From positions 1 to 64,000 of the forward strand of contig JAALLE010000009.1 of NCBI GenBank assembly GCA_011087605.1: a stretch of 64,000 bases of DNA, written 5' to 3'. The position numbers and the translations under genes were made by a program. This stretch comes from Hyphomicrobiales bacterium. Its GTDB lineage: Bacteria > Pseudomonadota > Alphaproteobacteria > Rhizobiales > Rhizobiaceae. Below the pieces are notes generated by a model. The model did no database searches and was not told where the DNA came from. It worked only from the letters and a program-made list of their open reading frames with translations. This document shows positions 50,521 through 60,285 of the stretch, piece by piece (positions within the stretch are counted from its first letter, which is position 1; every line of letters starts with the position of its first letter).

Positions 50521-52707
50521 ATGTCAGTAGTTCAGATTACCAAAAGCCCGCAAAGATTTATCAACCGCGAGATTTCGTGGTTGCAGTTTAATCGTCGGGT
50601 GTTGATGGAAGCGGAAAACCAAAAACATCCACCGTTGGAACGGCTGCGCTTTTTGACAATTTCGGCCGACAATCTGAATGAATTTCTGATGGTTCGCATT
50701 GCCGGCCTCGCGGCGCAGGTGCGTGAGCAACTTGCGACCCTGTCGGATAATGGCCAAACGCCGATCGAACAACTGGCATTTGCAACCAAGGAAATTGCTG
50801 ATCTGCAGGAACATCAGCACGCGGTTCTGGAATCGCTGTTGGTGGAATTGAACCGAGAACAGGTTGAAATCGTCAAGAGCGGCGATCTGGATGAAAGTGA
50901 ACGGGCCTGGGCGGAAGATCACTTCCTGTCACAAGTGTTTCCGATCTTGACACCCCTGTGCATCGATCCCGCGCATCCGTTTCCATTTGTACCTAATCTT
51001 GGACTGACGTTAGTGCTGCAGCTGCAGCGCACCAATGGCAGCAAAACAATGACCGCCTTGCTGCGCCTGCCGCAACCGCTCAAGCGTTTTGTGCCGTTGC
51101 CGGTTGCCGAAACAGATGATGACGAGCCGCCGCCGGCCCCAAGCCGTTTCATCAGTGTCGAAGAAATTATTGGCATGTTCATCGACCGGCTGTTTCCCGG
51201 CTACTCGACCGTTGAAAGTGGCATGTTTCGACTGGTGCGCGACAGTGATATTGAAGTACAGGAAGAAGCCGAAGACCTGGTGCGCCTGTTCGAGACGGCC
51301 CTAAAACAGCGCCGCCGGGGTCTGGTGATCCGCCTGGAATTCACTGCCGATACGCCCGATAGTCTGCGCAGTTTTGTGATGAAAGAGCTCAATGTCACGA
51401 GTGATCAAACCGTCATATTGAATGGACTTTTGGCGCTTGATAATCTCAACGATCTGGTTGAGGCAGGTGACAAGAGGCTGCGTTATGAAGCCTATAATCC
51501 GCGCTTTCCCGAGCGTATCAGAGAACATAACGGAGACTGTTTTGCAGCCATCCGACAAAAGGATCTTGTCGTTCATCATCCCTATGAGAGTTTCGACGTT
51601 GTGGTGCGTTTTATTCGTCAGGCGGCCCAGGATTCCGATGTAGTGGCGATCAAGCAAACCCTTTATCGCACTTCAAACGACAGCCCCATCGTGCAGGCAC
51701 TGATCGAGGCTGCAGAAAACGGCAAGTCGGTTACGGCGCTGGTCGAGTTGAAGGCACGCTTTGATGAAGAAGCAAATATCCGCTGGGCTCGTGATCTGGA
51801 ACGGGCTGGCGTGCAAGTGGTCTACGGATTTATCGAGTGGAAAACGCACGCGAAATTATCACTGGTGGTGCGTCGCGAGGGTGGAGATCTGGTCAATTTC
51901 TGCCATATCGGTACAGGCAATTATCATCCCACAAATGCCCGCGTTTATACCGACCTGTCGTTTTTCACCAAGGACCGTGACATCACGCTCGATGTGGCGC
52001 GGGTGTTCAACTTTATCACCGGTTATGCCGAGCCCAAGGGATTGAAGAAACTGTTGGTATCGCCTAATTCGCTGCGCAACAAGCTGACCAAACTGATTGA
52101 TCAGGAACGCAAGCACGCCAAGGAAGGTAAACCGGGGCAAATCTGGATGAAAATGAATTCGCTGGTTGACCCGGCGATGATAGATCAACTCTATGAAGCC
52201 AGTCAGGACGGGGTCCAAATTGATCTAATCGTTCGTGGTATCTGCTGCCTGCGGCCCCAGGTTCCGGGCTTGTCGGACAATATCCGGGTGAAATCGATAA
52301 TCGGTCGTTTTCTGGAACACGGGCGCATATTCTGCTTCGGCAATGGTCATGGGCTGCCCTCCAAGAAAGCATTGGTTTTTGCCGGTTCCGCCGACTTGAT
52401 GCCGCGCAATCTGGATCGTCGGGTTGAAGTGCTGGTTCCGCTGGAAAATCCGACCGTTCATCAACAGGTTTTGGACCAGATCATGCTTGGCAATCTGATC
52501 GACAATTTGCAAAGCTGGCAGATATTGCCCGATGGAACGGCGCGGCGTTTTGAAGTTGGGCCGGGCCAAAAACCATTCAGCGCACAGGACTATTTCATGA
52601 CCAATCCGAGCCTGTCAGGCCGTGGTAAATCGCTTAAGAAAAACGCTCCAAAGTCCATTTTGGAACCGTTTTCAAGTCACGAAACTGCGCCGGATTCTGC
52701 TGCCTGA
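50521..52707 (+). CDS. ppk1: Polyphosphate kinase 1
   Basis: [97 protein letters not shown]. Confidence 0.97.
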   Translation: MSVVQITKSPQRFINREISWLQFNRRVLMEAENQKHPPLERLRFLTISADNLNEFLMVRIAGLAAQVREQLATLSDNGQTPIEQLAFATKEIADLQEHQHAVLESLLVELNREQVEIVKSGDLDESERAWAEDHFLSQVFPILTPLCIDPAHPFPFVPNLGLTLVLQLQRTNGSKTMTALLRLPQPLKRFVPLPVAETDDDEPPPAPSRFISVEEIIGMFIDRLFPGYSTVESGMFRLVRDSDIEVQEEAEDLVRLFETALKQRRRGLVIRLEFTADTPDSLRSFVMKELNVTSDQTVILNGLLALDNLNDLVEAGDKRLRYEAYNPRFPERIREHNGDCFAAIRQKDLVVHHPYESFDVVVRFIRQAAQDSDVVAIKQTLYRTSNDSPIVQALIEAAENGKSVTALVELKARFDEEANIRWARDLERAGVQVVYGFIEWKTHAKLSLVVRREGGDLVNFCHIGTGNYHPTNARVYTDLSFFTKDRDITLDVARVFNFITGYAEPKGLKKLLVSPNSLRNKLTKLIDQERKHAKEGKPGQIWMKMNSLVDPAMIDQLYEASQDGVQIDLIVRGICCLRPQVPGLSDNIRVKSIIGRFLEHGRIFCFGNGHGLPSKKALVFAGSADLMPRNLDRRVEVLVPLENPTVHQQVLDQIMLGNLIDNLQSWQILPDGTARRFEVGPGQKPFSAQDYFMTNPSLSGRGKSLKKNAPKSILEPFSSHETAPDSAA

Positions 52708-54236
52708 TGGTAAAGTCATCAAAGACCATATTGCGGGCCCAGGGTCGGATTCGCAAACTTTCGCCTGTCGCGATCATCGACATCGGGTCCAATTCTGTGC
52801 GCCTGGTCGTTTACGAAGGCCTGTCGCGGTCGCCAACACCGCTTTATAACGAAAAAATTCTTTGTGGCCTGGGGGCACATATCGGTTCGACCGGCAGACT
52901 GGATGACGATGCTGTTGAACGAGCTCTGGCGACGTTGCGGCGCTATCGAATGTTGGCCGAACAGTCTGGAGCAACGCAAATTCGCACATTGGCCACAGCA
53001 GCAGCGCGTGAGGCCGTCAACGGACCGGAGTTTATTCGTCGGGCAACCGAAGCGTTGCAGGCTCCGATCCATGTTCTGACCGGCATCGAAGAGGCGATGT
53101 ATGCGGCCTACGGTATCGAATGCGGCTTTCGCAATCCTGTAGGAGTGGTGGCGGATATGGGGGGCGGTAGTGTCGAACTGACCCGCATAAATGGTGCGCC
53201 AACCGGCGAGGGAGTGACGTTGCCTCTCGGTGGTTTGCGCCTGCAGGATCAGTCCGACTCAGATGTAATCGCTGCCCGTCAATTTGTTCGTGAGGCATTA
53301 AAAGGCAACGCCGTGCTCAAGGCTGCCAAAGGTGGTACATTCTACGCTGTTGGGGGGACCTGGCGTGCCATAGGTCGGTTGAATATGGTGCGATCCAAAT
53401 ACCCGCTGACCGTCATGCACCACTACGAAATCGGTGCCAAGGAAGCCCGCAAGCTGTGTAGTCGGCTGACGGGCAAAAAAGGTTCGACCATACGCGGAAT
53501 TGAAGCAATATCGTCGAACCGCCGTGCGTTGATGCCCTACGGCGCGGTGTTGCTGTCCGAAATCATGGCAATTATGAAACCGGAGCGGATTGTATTCTCG
53601 GGGTTGGGGGTGCGCGAAGGTTATCTTTATTCGCTGCTGCCACCACAAGTTCAGAAAATGGATCCCCTGCTAACCGCGGCAGAAGAATTTGCGGTGTTGC
53701 GTGCTCGTTCGCCGCTCCACGCCCGCGAACTCGTCAAATGGACAGGCGCAGCGTTCAATGCCTTCGGTATTGACGAAACCGCCAACGAGAAACGCTACCG
53801 CAAGGCTGCTTGCCTGCTGGCCGACATCACCTGGCGCTCGCACCCGGATTACCGTGGCGATCAGGCTCTCAATTTGATCTCCAACGCTGATTTCGTTGGA
53901 GTTGATCATGCGGGTCGGGCATTCCTGGCTCTGGCATCCTATTATCGACATGAAGGGCTCGTGGAAGATGACCTCAGCCCGGCACTGATCACGATTGCCT
54001 CAAAGCGCGAGCGCCAGCGTGCCAAACTGCTGGGGGCATTGTTCCGCATTGGTTTTCAGTTTTCAACTGCGATGCCGGGCGTTCTGCCGAAAGTGGGTTT
54101 TCAGGTTGAAGAAGATGGGCCGGTGCAGCTGACGGTCGCTTCGGACATAGCTGACTTTGAGGGTGAGAGACTTTACCGCCGAATGAAAGGCCTGGCCGCC
54201 GTGCTGGATCGTCCGGTTGAGTGGCACGAAGTCTGA
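52707..54236 (+). CDS. ppx: Exopolyphosphatase, Ppx/GppA family
   Basis: VAIIDIGSNSVRLVVYEG; VVADMGGGSVELTRI; FYAVGGTWRAIGRL. Confidence 0.93.
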   Translation: MVKSSKTILRAQGRIRKLSPVAIIDIGSNSVRLVVYEGLSRSPTPLYNEKILCGLGAHIGSTGRLDDDAVERALATLRRYRMLAEQSGATQIRTLATAAAREAVNGPEFIRRATEALQAPIHVLTGIEEAMYAAYGIECGFRNPVGVVADMGGGSVELTRINGAPTGEGVTLPLGGLRLQDQSDSDVIAARQFVREALKGNAVLKAAKGGTFYAVGGTWRAIGRLNMVRSKYPLTVMHHYEIGAKEARKLCSRLTGKKGSTIRGIEAISSNRRALMPYGAVLLSEIMAIMKPERIVFSGLGVREGYLYSLLPPQVQKMDPLLTAAEEFAVLRARSPLHARELVKWTGAAFNAFGIDETANEKRYRKAACLLADITWRSHPDYRGDQALNLISNADFVGVDHAGRAFLALASYYRHEGLVEDDLSPALITIASKRERQRAKLLGALFRIGFQFSTAMPGVLPKVGFQVEEDGPVQLTVASDIADFEGERLYRRMKGLAAVLDRPVEWHEV

Positions 54237-54270
54237 TTCTACAAATTTGGAATTTGTCGTCAGCGGCGCC

Positions 54271-54963
54271 TCACCACAGCGCATCGGCAACGCGGCTTTG
54301 CAACCATAGCAGCGATGGATAGGCCGACAACCAGATCCAGAAAAACCGATTCAGTCCAAACAGGCAGGCGTTGGCGAGGTGAAACGCCGCGCCGATTGCC
54401 AGCGCGATTATCAGCAGTGTTTGGTCGACCAGAGCGATCGGGAACAACACTTCAAACACCATCACAGACCAGGCCATAACCCAACACAGTCTTGGGTAAT
54501 TTGCCAATTGCCGCAGTTCTTCACTCACCGGGTAGGCAGAAAAAGCAAAGACATCGCGCAGCGCCCGTCCGCTTCGCCATTGTGGATTGACCAGTTTGAC
54601 CCATCCGGAAATAAAATATGACAGAACCACCTGTGCTGCGAGATAGCCAAATGCTGCTTCTCTTAGCATTGTCGTCGGTACAGCATGGGCGATCAGGAGG
54701 CACCAGACGATCAACACGCTCATACGATCGCTGCCACCATTATAAGGCCCCTGAAAACGATGTAGCATTATCAGACTGATGGCTGCGAGCATGGCCAGTG
54801 ACAGCAAAGGTGCAATCCCGATTGCGAGCACAATGCAGCAGATTATTCGAAGCAAAAACAATGCTTTGTTGTGACTGGCGGTGACAAAATGTTCGCAACT
54901 TTGCAGAATCAGCGCCCATGCCAACAATAGTTCGGTTGCCCTAAGAGCATCCTCCAACGTCAT
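54271..54963 (-). CDS. Multi-TM membrane protein, HTTM/VKOR-carboxylase-like N-terminal fold suggested
   Basis: Several TM helices; SYFISGWVKLVNPQWRSGRALRDVFAFSAYPVSEELRQLANYPRLCWVMAWSVMVFEVLFPIALVDQ resembles HTTM membrane proteins; ATGA overlap with upstream ORF. Confidence 0.6.
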   Translation of the reverse strand: MTLEDALRATELLLAWALILQSCEHFVTASHNKALFLLRIICCIVLAIGIAPLLSLAMLAAISLIMLHRFQGPYNGGSDRMSVLIVWCLLIAHAVPTTMLREAAFGYLAAQVVLSYFISGWVKLVNPQWRSGRALRDVFAFSAYPVSEELRQLANYPRLCWVMAWSVMVFEVLFPIALVDQTLLIIALAIGAAFHLANACLFGLNRFFWIWLSAYPSLLWLQSRVADALW

Positions 54964-55400
54964 GTGAGGATGTCACTCAGGGGGCGCGTTTCCGACAGAT
55001 AGGTGGTCTGCTTGACCAATTCGGACCCCTCACGTTGAACGAATACCAATCGAAATTGCAGACAGGCCAGGCCGGGATCTGTGACACTGGCGTCGATCAA
55101 TTGCCCCTTCAGGCGTTTGAAAATCTGATCGCGGCTGTGGGTGCTGGGGGACAGTGACACCCGCTCAGCCAGACTGACCATGTAGAGTGTCTCATTCCAG
55201 TCTGGATTCCAAAATAATCGGCGCACCACTGATGCTACGGAAATGCGTGCCGGGCGGGGTCGAAATTCCTGCCATTTGGCGTCTGACTGGACGGTATCCG
55301 TCACCAGTCGCCATTGAACTCTTGGTGAAGGCTCAATGGTCCTGAAGAATTTCCACGACGGTATCAATCCCGGCAGAAGCAGTTTGATCGTCTGAATCAT
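54960..55400 (-). CDS. Uncharacterised protein co-encoded with the HTTM-like protein
   Basis: MIQTIKLLLPGLIPSWKFFRTIEPSPRVQWRLV...WQEFRPRPARISVASVVRRLFWNPDWNETLYMVSLAERV; overlaps downstream start by 4 nt. Confidence 0.65.
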   Translation of the reverse strand: MIQTIKLLLPGLIPSWKFFRTIEPSPRVQWRLVTDTVQSDAKWQEFRPRPARISVASVVRRLFWNPDWNETLYMVSLAERVSLSPSTHSRDQIFKRLKGQLIDASVTDPGLACLQFRLVFVQREGSELVKQTTYLSETRPLSDILT

Positions 55401-55542
55401 GGTTTGCACTGCCCCCCAACCACCCGGTGTTGAAAGATTCTAACCACAAAACGTCAAACATTGCGAACCAACCAGCCCAACAATGGGTGCAGAAACCGCG
55501 GTGCGGCCAAGCATTCGCCGACACCACGGTCCGATCAGCACC

Positions 55543-56466
55543 TTATCCAGCCAGCATCAGATCCAAAGCCTGGACACAGGCACCGCTGGCGCCTTTGCCC
55601 AGATTGTCGAGCAGTGCGACCAGGTTGAGCTGGTGCTCGTTGCCGAACACATGCAGGTCCATCGTGTCTTTGCCTGCCAGAGCTGCAGCATCAAGTCTGG
55701 AAACGCTCGCACTCTCATCCAGTGATGCCAGACGCACGTGCGGACTGCCATCATAGTGGGCGGCAAGGCATGCATGAATTTCCTCACGCGTTGTGGCATT
55801 CGTGGCTGACAGATGCAGCGGAAGCTGAACAATCATGCCTTGAGGAAATCTGCCGACGCTCGGTGAGAACAGTGGCGTATTTTCCAGAAGACCATAGGTT
55901 GTGATCTCAGGCACGTGCTTGTGAGTGAGACCTGTGGCATAGAGAAAATGGGGCGCGGAAATCGCATCGTCATTCGCCTCATCTTCCATCCTGGCGATCA
56001 GACTTTTGCCGCCACCGGTGTATCCAGACACCGCGTTGATGGAGAGCAGGCTGCTTTTGTCCAACAGCGCGTTTTGGGTCAGCGGCCGGATCAGTGCAAT
56101 TGCGCCGGTCGAATAGCACCCGGGGTTCGAGACAAACCGAGCTTTGGCAATCACCTCGTCATGTCCGGGATCCAGCTCTTTAAAGCCAAACACCCAATCC
56201 GGATTTGTCCGGTGTGCAGTCGACGCATCAATCAACCGCGTATTACCGTCGGCCACCATGCTGGCTGCTTCGCGTGAGGCGTCGTCGGGCAAGCATAAAA
56301 CACCAAAGTCCGCCTCGTTCAAAAGCGCTCTGCGGGCATCCGGATTGCGCCGTTCCTCGTGAGGCATGGACAGCAGGTTAATGTCTTCCCGGCTCTTCAG
56401 CCGGTCGAGAATTTGCAGACCGGTTGTACCGTGTTCACCGTCTACATAGATTTTAGGATTTGACAT
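55543..56466 (-). CDS. argC: N-acetyl-gamma-glutamyl-phosphate reductase (ArgC type 2)
   Basis: [52 protein letters not shown]. Confidence 0.95.
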   Translation of the reverse strand: MSNPKIYVDGEHGTTGLQILDRLKSREDINLLSMPHEERRNPDARRALLNEADFGVLCLPDDASREAASMVADGNTRLIDASTAHRTNPDWVFGFKELDPGHDEVIAKARFVSNPGCYSTGAIALIRPLTQNALLDKSSLLSINAVSGYTGGGKSLIARMEDEANDDAISAPHFLYATGLTHKHVPEITTYGLLENTPLFSPSVGRFPQGMIVQLPLHLSATNATTREEIHACLAAHYDGSPHVRLASLDESASVSRLDAAALAGKDTMDLHVFGNEHQLNLVALLDNLGKGASGACVQALDLMLAG

Positions 56467-56499
56467 AATATTCTCTTAATTCAATAAGTTATATCTATA

Positions 56500-56518
56500 T
56501 TCGGATTCAATATCCGAA
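56500..56518. repeat. 7-5-7 inverted repeat between speB and argC
   Basis: TTCGGAT-tcaat-ATCCGAA. Confidence 0.8.
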
Positions 56519-56532
56519 GCAATGAATTCAGT

Positions 56533-57510
56533 TCAGGAAGACTGAAATCGTCGCTCCCAAAGATTGCCTAGCATGTACATTGCCACGGTTGAACCGGCAA
56601 TTGATGTAATATCGGCATGGTCATAGGCTGGCGATACTTCCACCACATCGGACCCAACGACGTTCAGATCCTTCAGGTGTCTGAGGGTCAACAGCGCCTG
56701 TGCCGTGCTCAGTCCGCCCGAGACCGGAGTGCCGGTGCCGGGCGCAAAGGCGGGGTCCAGACAATCGATATCGAAGGTCAGATAAACATTCTTGTCACCC
56801 ACCCGTTCATAAATCCGGCGGGCAATTTCTTGCGGGCCAATTTCGTGGCATTGCAGACCGTCGATGATCTCAATTCCATAATCCTCGGGAGCAATTGTGC
56901 GAATGCCGATCTGGATGGAATGGTCGACGTCGACAATGCCTTCCTTCACAGCCCGGGTGATCATCGTTCCGTGATCAACCGCGCCGTCCTTGTCGTCCCA
57001 GGTATCCTGATGCGCATCAAACTGGACCAGCGCCAAAGGGCCGTGTTTTTCAGCATGCGCCTTGAGCAGGGGGTAGGTGACGAAATGGTCGCCGCCAATC
57101 GACAGCAGATAGGGGGAAGATTCGGAATTGATAATCGCCGCTGCATTGGATTCAATCACAGCTGGAATCTTCGACTGCTGGCCATAATAAAAATAGCAGT
57201 CTCCATAATCGATCACCGCCATATCGTCGAACAGCCGGGAGCCAAACGGATATTGCGGATCATTGTCCATCCCACAGGAAGCTTCGCGAACCCCGCGGGG
57301 ACCAAATCTGGTGCCCGGCCGGTTGGACACTGATGTATCAAGGGGAAGGCCCCAGACTACGGCATCGGTACCCGTCAGGTCGGTGGTGTATTTGCGCCGC
57401 ATGAAAGACAGCGCTCCGGCATAGGTCGGGTCGCTGGCTTGCTGATGCAGGTTATCTGCGGTGAAGGCATTGTCCATGCCCTTGGGTTTTAATGGTTTCA
57501 TGTCTGTCAT
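56533..57510 (-). CDS. speB: Agmatinase
   Basis: GGDHFVTYPLLKA; VQFDAHQDTWD; LTFDIDCLDPAFAPGTGTPVSGGLS ureohydrolase motifs. Confidence 0.95.
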   Translation of the reverse strand: MTDMKPLKPKGMDNAFTADNLHQQASDPTYAGALSFMRRKYTTDLTGTDAVVWGLPLDTSVSNRPGTRFGPRGVREASCGMDNDPQYPFGSRLFDDMAVIDYGDCYFYYGQQSKIPAVIESNAAAIINSESSPYLLSIGGDHFVTYPLLKAHAEKHGPLALVQFDAHQDTWDDKDGAVDHGTMITRAVKEGIVDVDHSIQIGIRTIAPEDYGIEIIDGLQCHEIGPQEIARRIYERVGDKNVYLTFDIDCLDPAFAPGTGTPVSGGLSTAQALLTLRHLKDLNVVGSDVVEVSPAYDHADITSIAGSTVAMYMLGNLWERRFQSS

Positions 57511-57520
57511 CACTTCAAAC

Positions 57521-57546
57521 AAAAAAGGCGGACCGTGAGGCCCGCC
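57521..57546 (-). terminator. Rho-independent terminator after rpsI
   Basis: Minus strand GGCGGGCC-tcac-GGTCCGCC-TTTTTT (8 bp with one G-T). Confidence 0.9.
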
Positions 57547-57581
57547 CTTTATAGCACCAAATGGTGCAATTTCGGTAAGCC

Positions 57582-58175
57582 TTAACGCTTGGAGAACTGG
57601 AACGAGCGGCGAGCTTTCGCGCGGCCGTATTTCTTACGCTCAACAACACGGCTGTCGCGGGTCAGGAATCCACCGGATTTCAAAACACCACGCAGTTCCG
57701 GCTCGTAATACGTCAGAGCCTTGGAAATGCCATGACGCAAAGCGCCAGCCTGTCCGGACAGGCCACCACCGGAAACAGTGGCAACGATGTCGAACTGGGT
57801 TTCACGACCGGCAGCAACCAAAGGCTGTTTGACAACCATCTGCAGAACCGGACGGGCAAAATATTCGGTGAAATCGCGCTGTTTGGTGGCTTTGGCGCCT
57901 TCCTTGCGGTTTTTCTTCTGAACGTCGCGCTTCTTAATCGCACCTTCAATGATGATACGGCCGGAACCCGGCTTCAGCCAGACCCGTGCAACAGCGTCCT
58001 TACGTTTGCCGGTTGCATAGGAACGGCCCAGTTCATCGACCTTGCGTTCGTGAACGGGAGCCGGCGGATTGCCAGCCAGGGATGGGTTTTCAGCAATGGC
58101 TTCGGCGGCTGAATTTTCGGCAGCTGCCTGGTTTACTGCGGCGCCCAGCTCTTCAAGTGAGTTGATTTCGGCCAT
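57582..58175 (-). CDS. rpsI: 30S ribosomal protein S9 (uS9), enlarged
   Basis: [24 protein letters not shown] ... [11 protein letters not shown]...[19 protein letters not shown]...[29 protein letters not shown]. Confidence 0.97.
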   Translation of the reverse strand: MAEINSLEELGAAVNQAAAENSAAEAIAENPSLAGNPPAPVHERKVDELGRSYATGKRKDAVARVWLKPGSGRIIIEGAIKKRDVQKKNRKEGAKATKQRDFTEYFARPVLQMVVKQPLVAAGRETQFDIVATVSGGGLSGQAGALRHGISKALTYYEPELRGVLKSGGFLTRDSRVVERKKYGRAKARRSFQFSKR

Positions 58176-58177
58176 GA

Positions 58178-58642
58178 TTACGCAGTCCTTACATTTTTAG
58201 AGTTCAACGCAGCCAGATCAACGGCCTGTGGCTTTTGAGCTTCATGCTTATGCTCGGGGCCTGCGTAAACGTAGAGATTTTTCATCTGGCGACGGGAAAG
58301 CGGGCCACCAGGCATCATGCGCTCAACAGCTTTTTGCATGACGCGTTCGGGGTAACGGCCTTCCAGCAGCGCACGAGCTGTCCGCTCCTTGATGCCGCCG
58401 GGATATCCGGTGTGCCAGTAGTATTTCTTGTCGTTGAATTTCTTGCCGGTGAAAGCAACTTTGTCAGCATTGATGATGACAACATTGTCACCGTCATCGA
58501 CGTGAGGTGTAAAAGTTGGCTTGTGCTTGCCGCGCAGGCGGTTGGCAACAATGGAAGCGAGACGACCTGGAACGGCGTTGGTAGCGTCAATGACGATCCA
58601 GCTTTTCTCTACTTCCGCAGGTTTTTGCGAAAAAGTTTTCAT
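58178..58642 (-). CDS. rplM: 50S ribosomal protein L13
   Basis: [83 protein letters not shown]. Confidence 0.98.
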   Translation of the reverse strand: MKTFSQKPAEVEKSWIVIDATNAVPGRLASIVANRLRGKHKPTFTPHVDDGDNVVIINADKVAFTGKKFNDKKYYWHTGYPGGIKERTARALLEGRYPERVMQKAVERMMPGGPLSRRQMKNLYVYAGPEHKHEAQKPQAVDLAALNSKNVRTA

Positions 58643-58699
58643 GACCTAAAAAGTCCTGATTTGAATTATTGTCCATATTGGCCGCTTAAGTATGCTGGA

Positions 58700-58736
58700 G
58701 CCTCGAAAAATCGAGGCCCCGCAAACATGCGAGGCC
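58700..58736 (-). promoter_or_regulatory. Candidate leader structure with two overlapping hairpins upstream of rplM
   Basis: Plus-strand view: GCCTCG-aaaaat-CGAGGC (58700-58717) and GGCCCCGCA-aaca-TGCGAGGCC (58715-58736) share bases 58715-58717. Confidence 0.5.
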
Positions 58737-58825
58737 GGTTGGCGTGGTGTATAGGAAAGACTTGAGAGATGGTCAAGACGGAAATGTCGTCATGTCCCGA
58801 AAAAGAGAAATAAATTCAGCTACTT

Positions 58826-58856
58826 AAAAATAAGGTATTATAATACCGCTATTTTT
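58826..58856. repeat. A/T-rich inverted repeat between the PaaI-like gene and rplM; possible terminator
   Basis: AAAAATA-a-GGTATTATAATACC-gc-TATTTTT; 14-nt core is a perfect palindrome. Confidence 0.7.
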
Positions 58857-58879
58857 ACGACTAACTGGCTATCAGCATC

Positions 58880-59314
58880 TCACTTCGGCGGAATGGCATA
58901 GGTTCCTGTGGCATGGGCAATGATGTCTTTTTGATCGGCCTGACAAATCGAGGCTTCAAATACCATTAGGCGTTTTCCCAGCTTGAGGATCTTGCAATCT
59001 GCGTCGAGTGGACCTGGATCCGCCTTTCGCATGAAATTGATGTTCAGATTGGTTGTCACTGCCAATGCCTCGCGACCAATGTGGGATAAAACACAGGCAT
59101 AGCCTCCCATATCAGCCAATGCGAACAGGGTCGGGCCTGACACCGTGCCGCCGGCGCGGATATGGCGCTCGTCCGCTTCCATGCGCACGACAACACGGCC
59201 CGGTTCGACCAGACGAACATCATGGCCGGGAAGTTGCTCAAGGATTTGCGGGTAAACTTCGGCGATGAATTGATTGAGCTGATCGGCCGTCATCACCGGT
59301 TGAGGCTGTGTCAT
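58880..59314 (-). CDS. PaaI-family thioesterase (hotdog fold)
   Basis: GGTVSGPTLFALADMGGYACVLSHIGREALAVTTNLNINFMRKADPG. Confidence 0.88.
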   Translation of the reverse strand: MTQPQPVMTADQLNQFIAEVYPQILEQLPGHDVRLVEPGRVVVRMEADERHIRAGGTVSGPTLFALADMGGYACVLSHIGREALAVTTNLNINFMRKADPGPLDADCKILKLGKRLMVFEASICQADQKDIIAHATGTYAIPPK

Positions 59315-59336
59315 GAAGTGACTTTCCATTTAGTAA

Positions 59337-60203
59337 TCAGGATTTTGGATTGATCGGACGGTTTTGGGTCCAGTCGAATGTACCGGCATCGCGCTCACGA
59401 ACTGTTTCTTTCCAGCCTTTTTCTTCACTGCGCGACTTGAAATTCATGCCCTCGGGGGAATGACGGGTGATGCCGTCGAAAAGAGTGGCCAGTTTTTGAG
59501 TGTTAAGCAGGCCCATCGCTTCAATTGCCTGATTGATCACCATTTTCTGTATCATCAACTGGTTGACCGGCACCCCCGCAACGCGGTTGGCCAGTTGGTC
59601 GACTTCTTGATCGAGGTCTGCTGCTGGCACAGATTTGAGCACAAGGCCAATTCTTTGGGCCTCGCGTCCATCGATCCGATCGCCGGTAAACATCATTCGT
59701 TTGGCTTGTTCTGGTCCCAGACGATAAGTCCACATGGCCGTGGTAGGACAGCCCCAGACGCGCGCTGGCATGTAGCCGATTTCAGCGTCATCAGCCATGA
59801 TGATCATGTCACAACAAAGGGCGATATCGGAACCTCCCGCAGCTGCATAGCCATGAACCTTGGCGATGACCGGCTTGTGGGAATGCCAAAGCGACATGAA
59901 GTATTGCGTATTGCGGTGCATGAACGCGTAGTCCTGCATCGGGTCCCAGGGCATGTCCTGCGTCAATTCGCGACCTTCGCCTTCTACGGAAGAGGCATAA
60001 TAGGTGAGGTCATATCCGGCGCAAAACGCGCGTCCTGCACCGCTGAGCACGATGACATGAATGTCGGGGTCGGCGTTGGCCTGTTCCACCCGCCTGGCAA
60101 TCAGCGCAGGCATGTCATCGTCGATGGCATTCAGTACGTCTGGTCGGTTGAGAATGATGCGCCCGATGCGCCCGTCTTTCTCAAGTAAAACCTTGTCACT
60201 CAT
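59337..60203 (-). CDS. Enoyl-CoA hydratase/isomerase family protein
   Basis: IGRIILNRPDVLNAID; VIVLSGAGRAFCAGYDLTYY; KVHGYAAAGGSDIALCCDMIIMADDAEIGY. Confidence 0.92.
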   Translation of the reverse strand: MSDKVLLEKDGRIGRIILNRPDVLNAIDDDMPALIARRVEQANADPDIHVIVLSGAGRAFCAGYDLTYYASSVEGEGRELTQDMPWDPMQDYAFMHRNTQYFMSLWHSHKPVIAKVHGYAAAGGSDIALCCDMIIMADDAEIGYMPARVWGCPTTAMWTYRLGPEQAKRMMFTGDRIDGREAQRIGLVLKSVPAADLDQEVDQLANRVAGVPVNQLMIQKMVINQAIEAMGLLNTQKLATLFDGITRHSPEGMNFKSRSEEKGWKETVRERDAGTFDWTQNRPINPKS

Positions 60204-60285
60204 TCCAATAACCCTGCACTTGGTGTTGCGTTGACTTTTGCAACATTCTATCGAAGGGGCAATATGATAATACGGACATTTGCAA

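Noticed and set aside
59364-60188. 274-aa plus-strand ORF
   Set aside because: Antisense to the enoyl-CoA hydratase gene; no family features; a shadow of the conserved gene.
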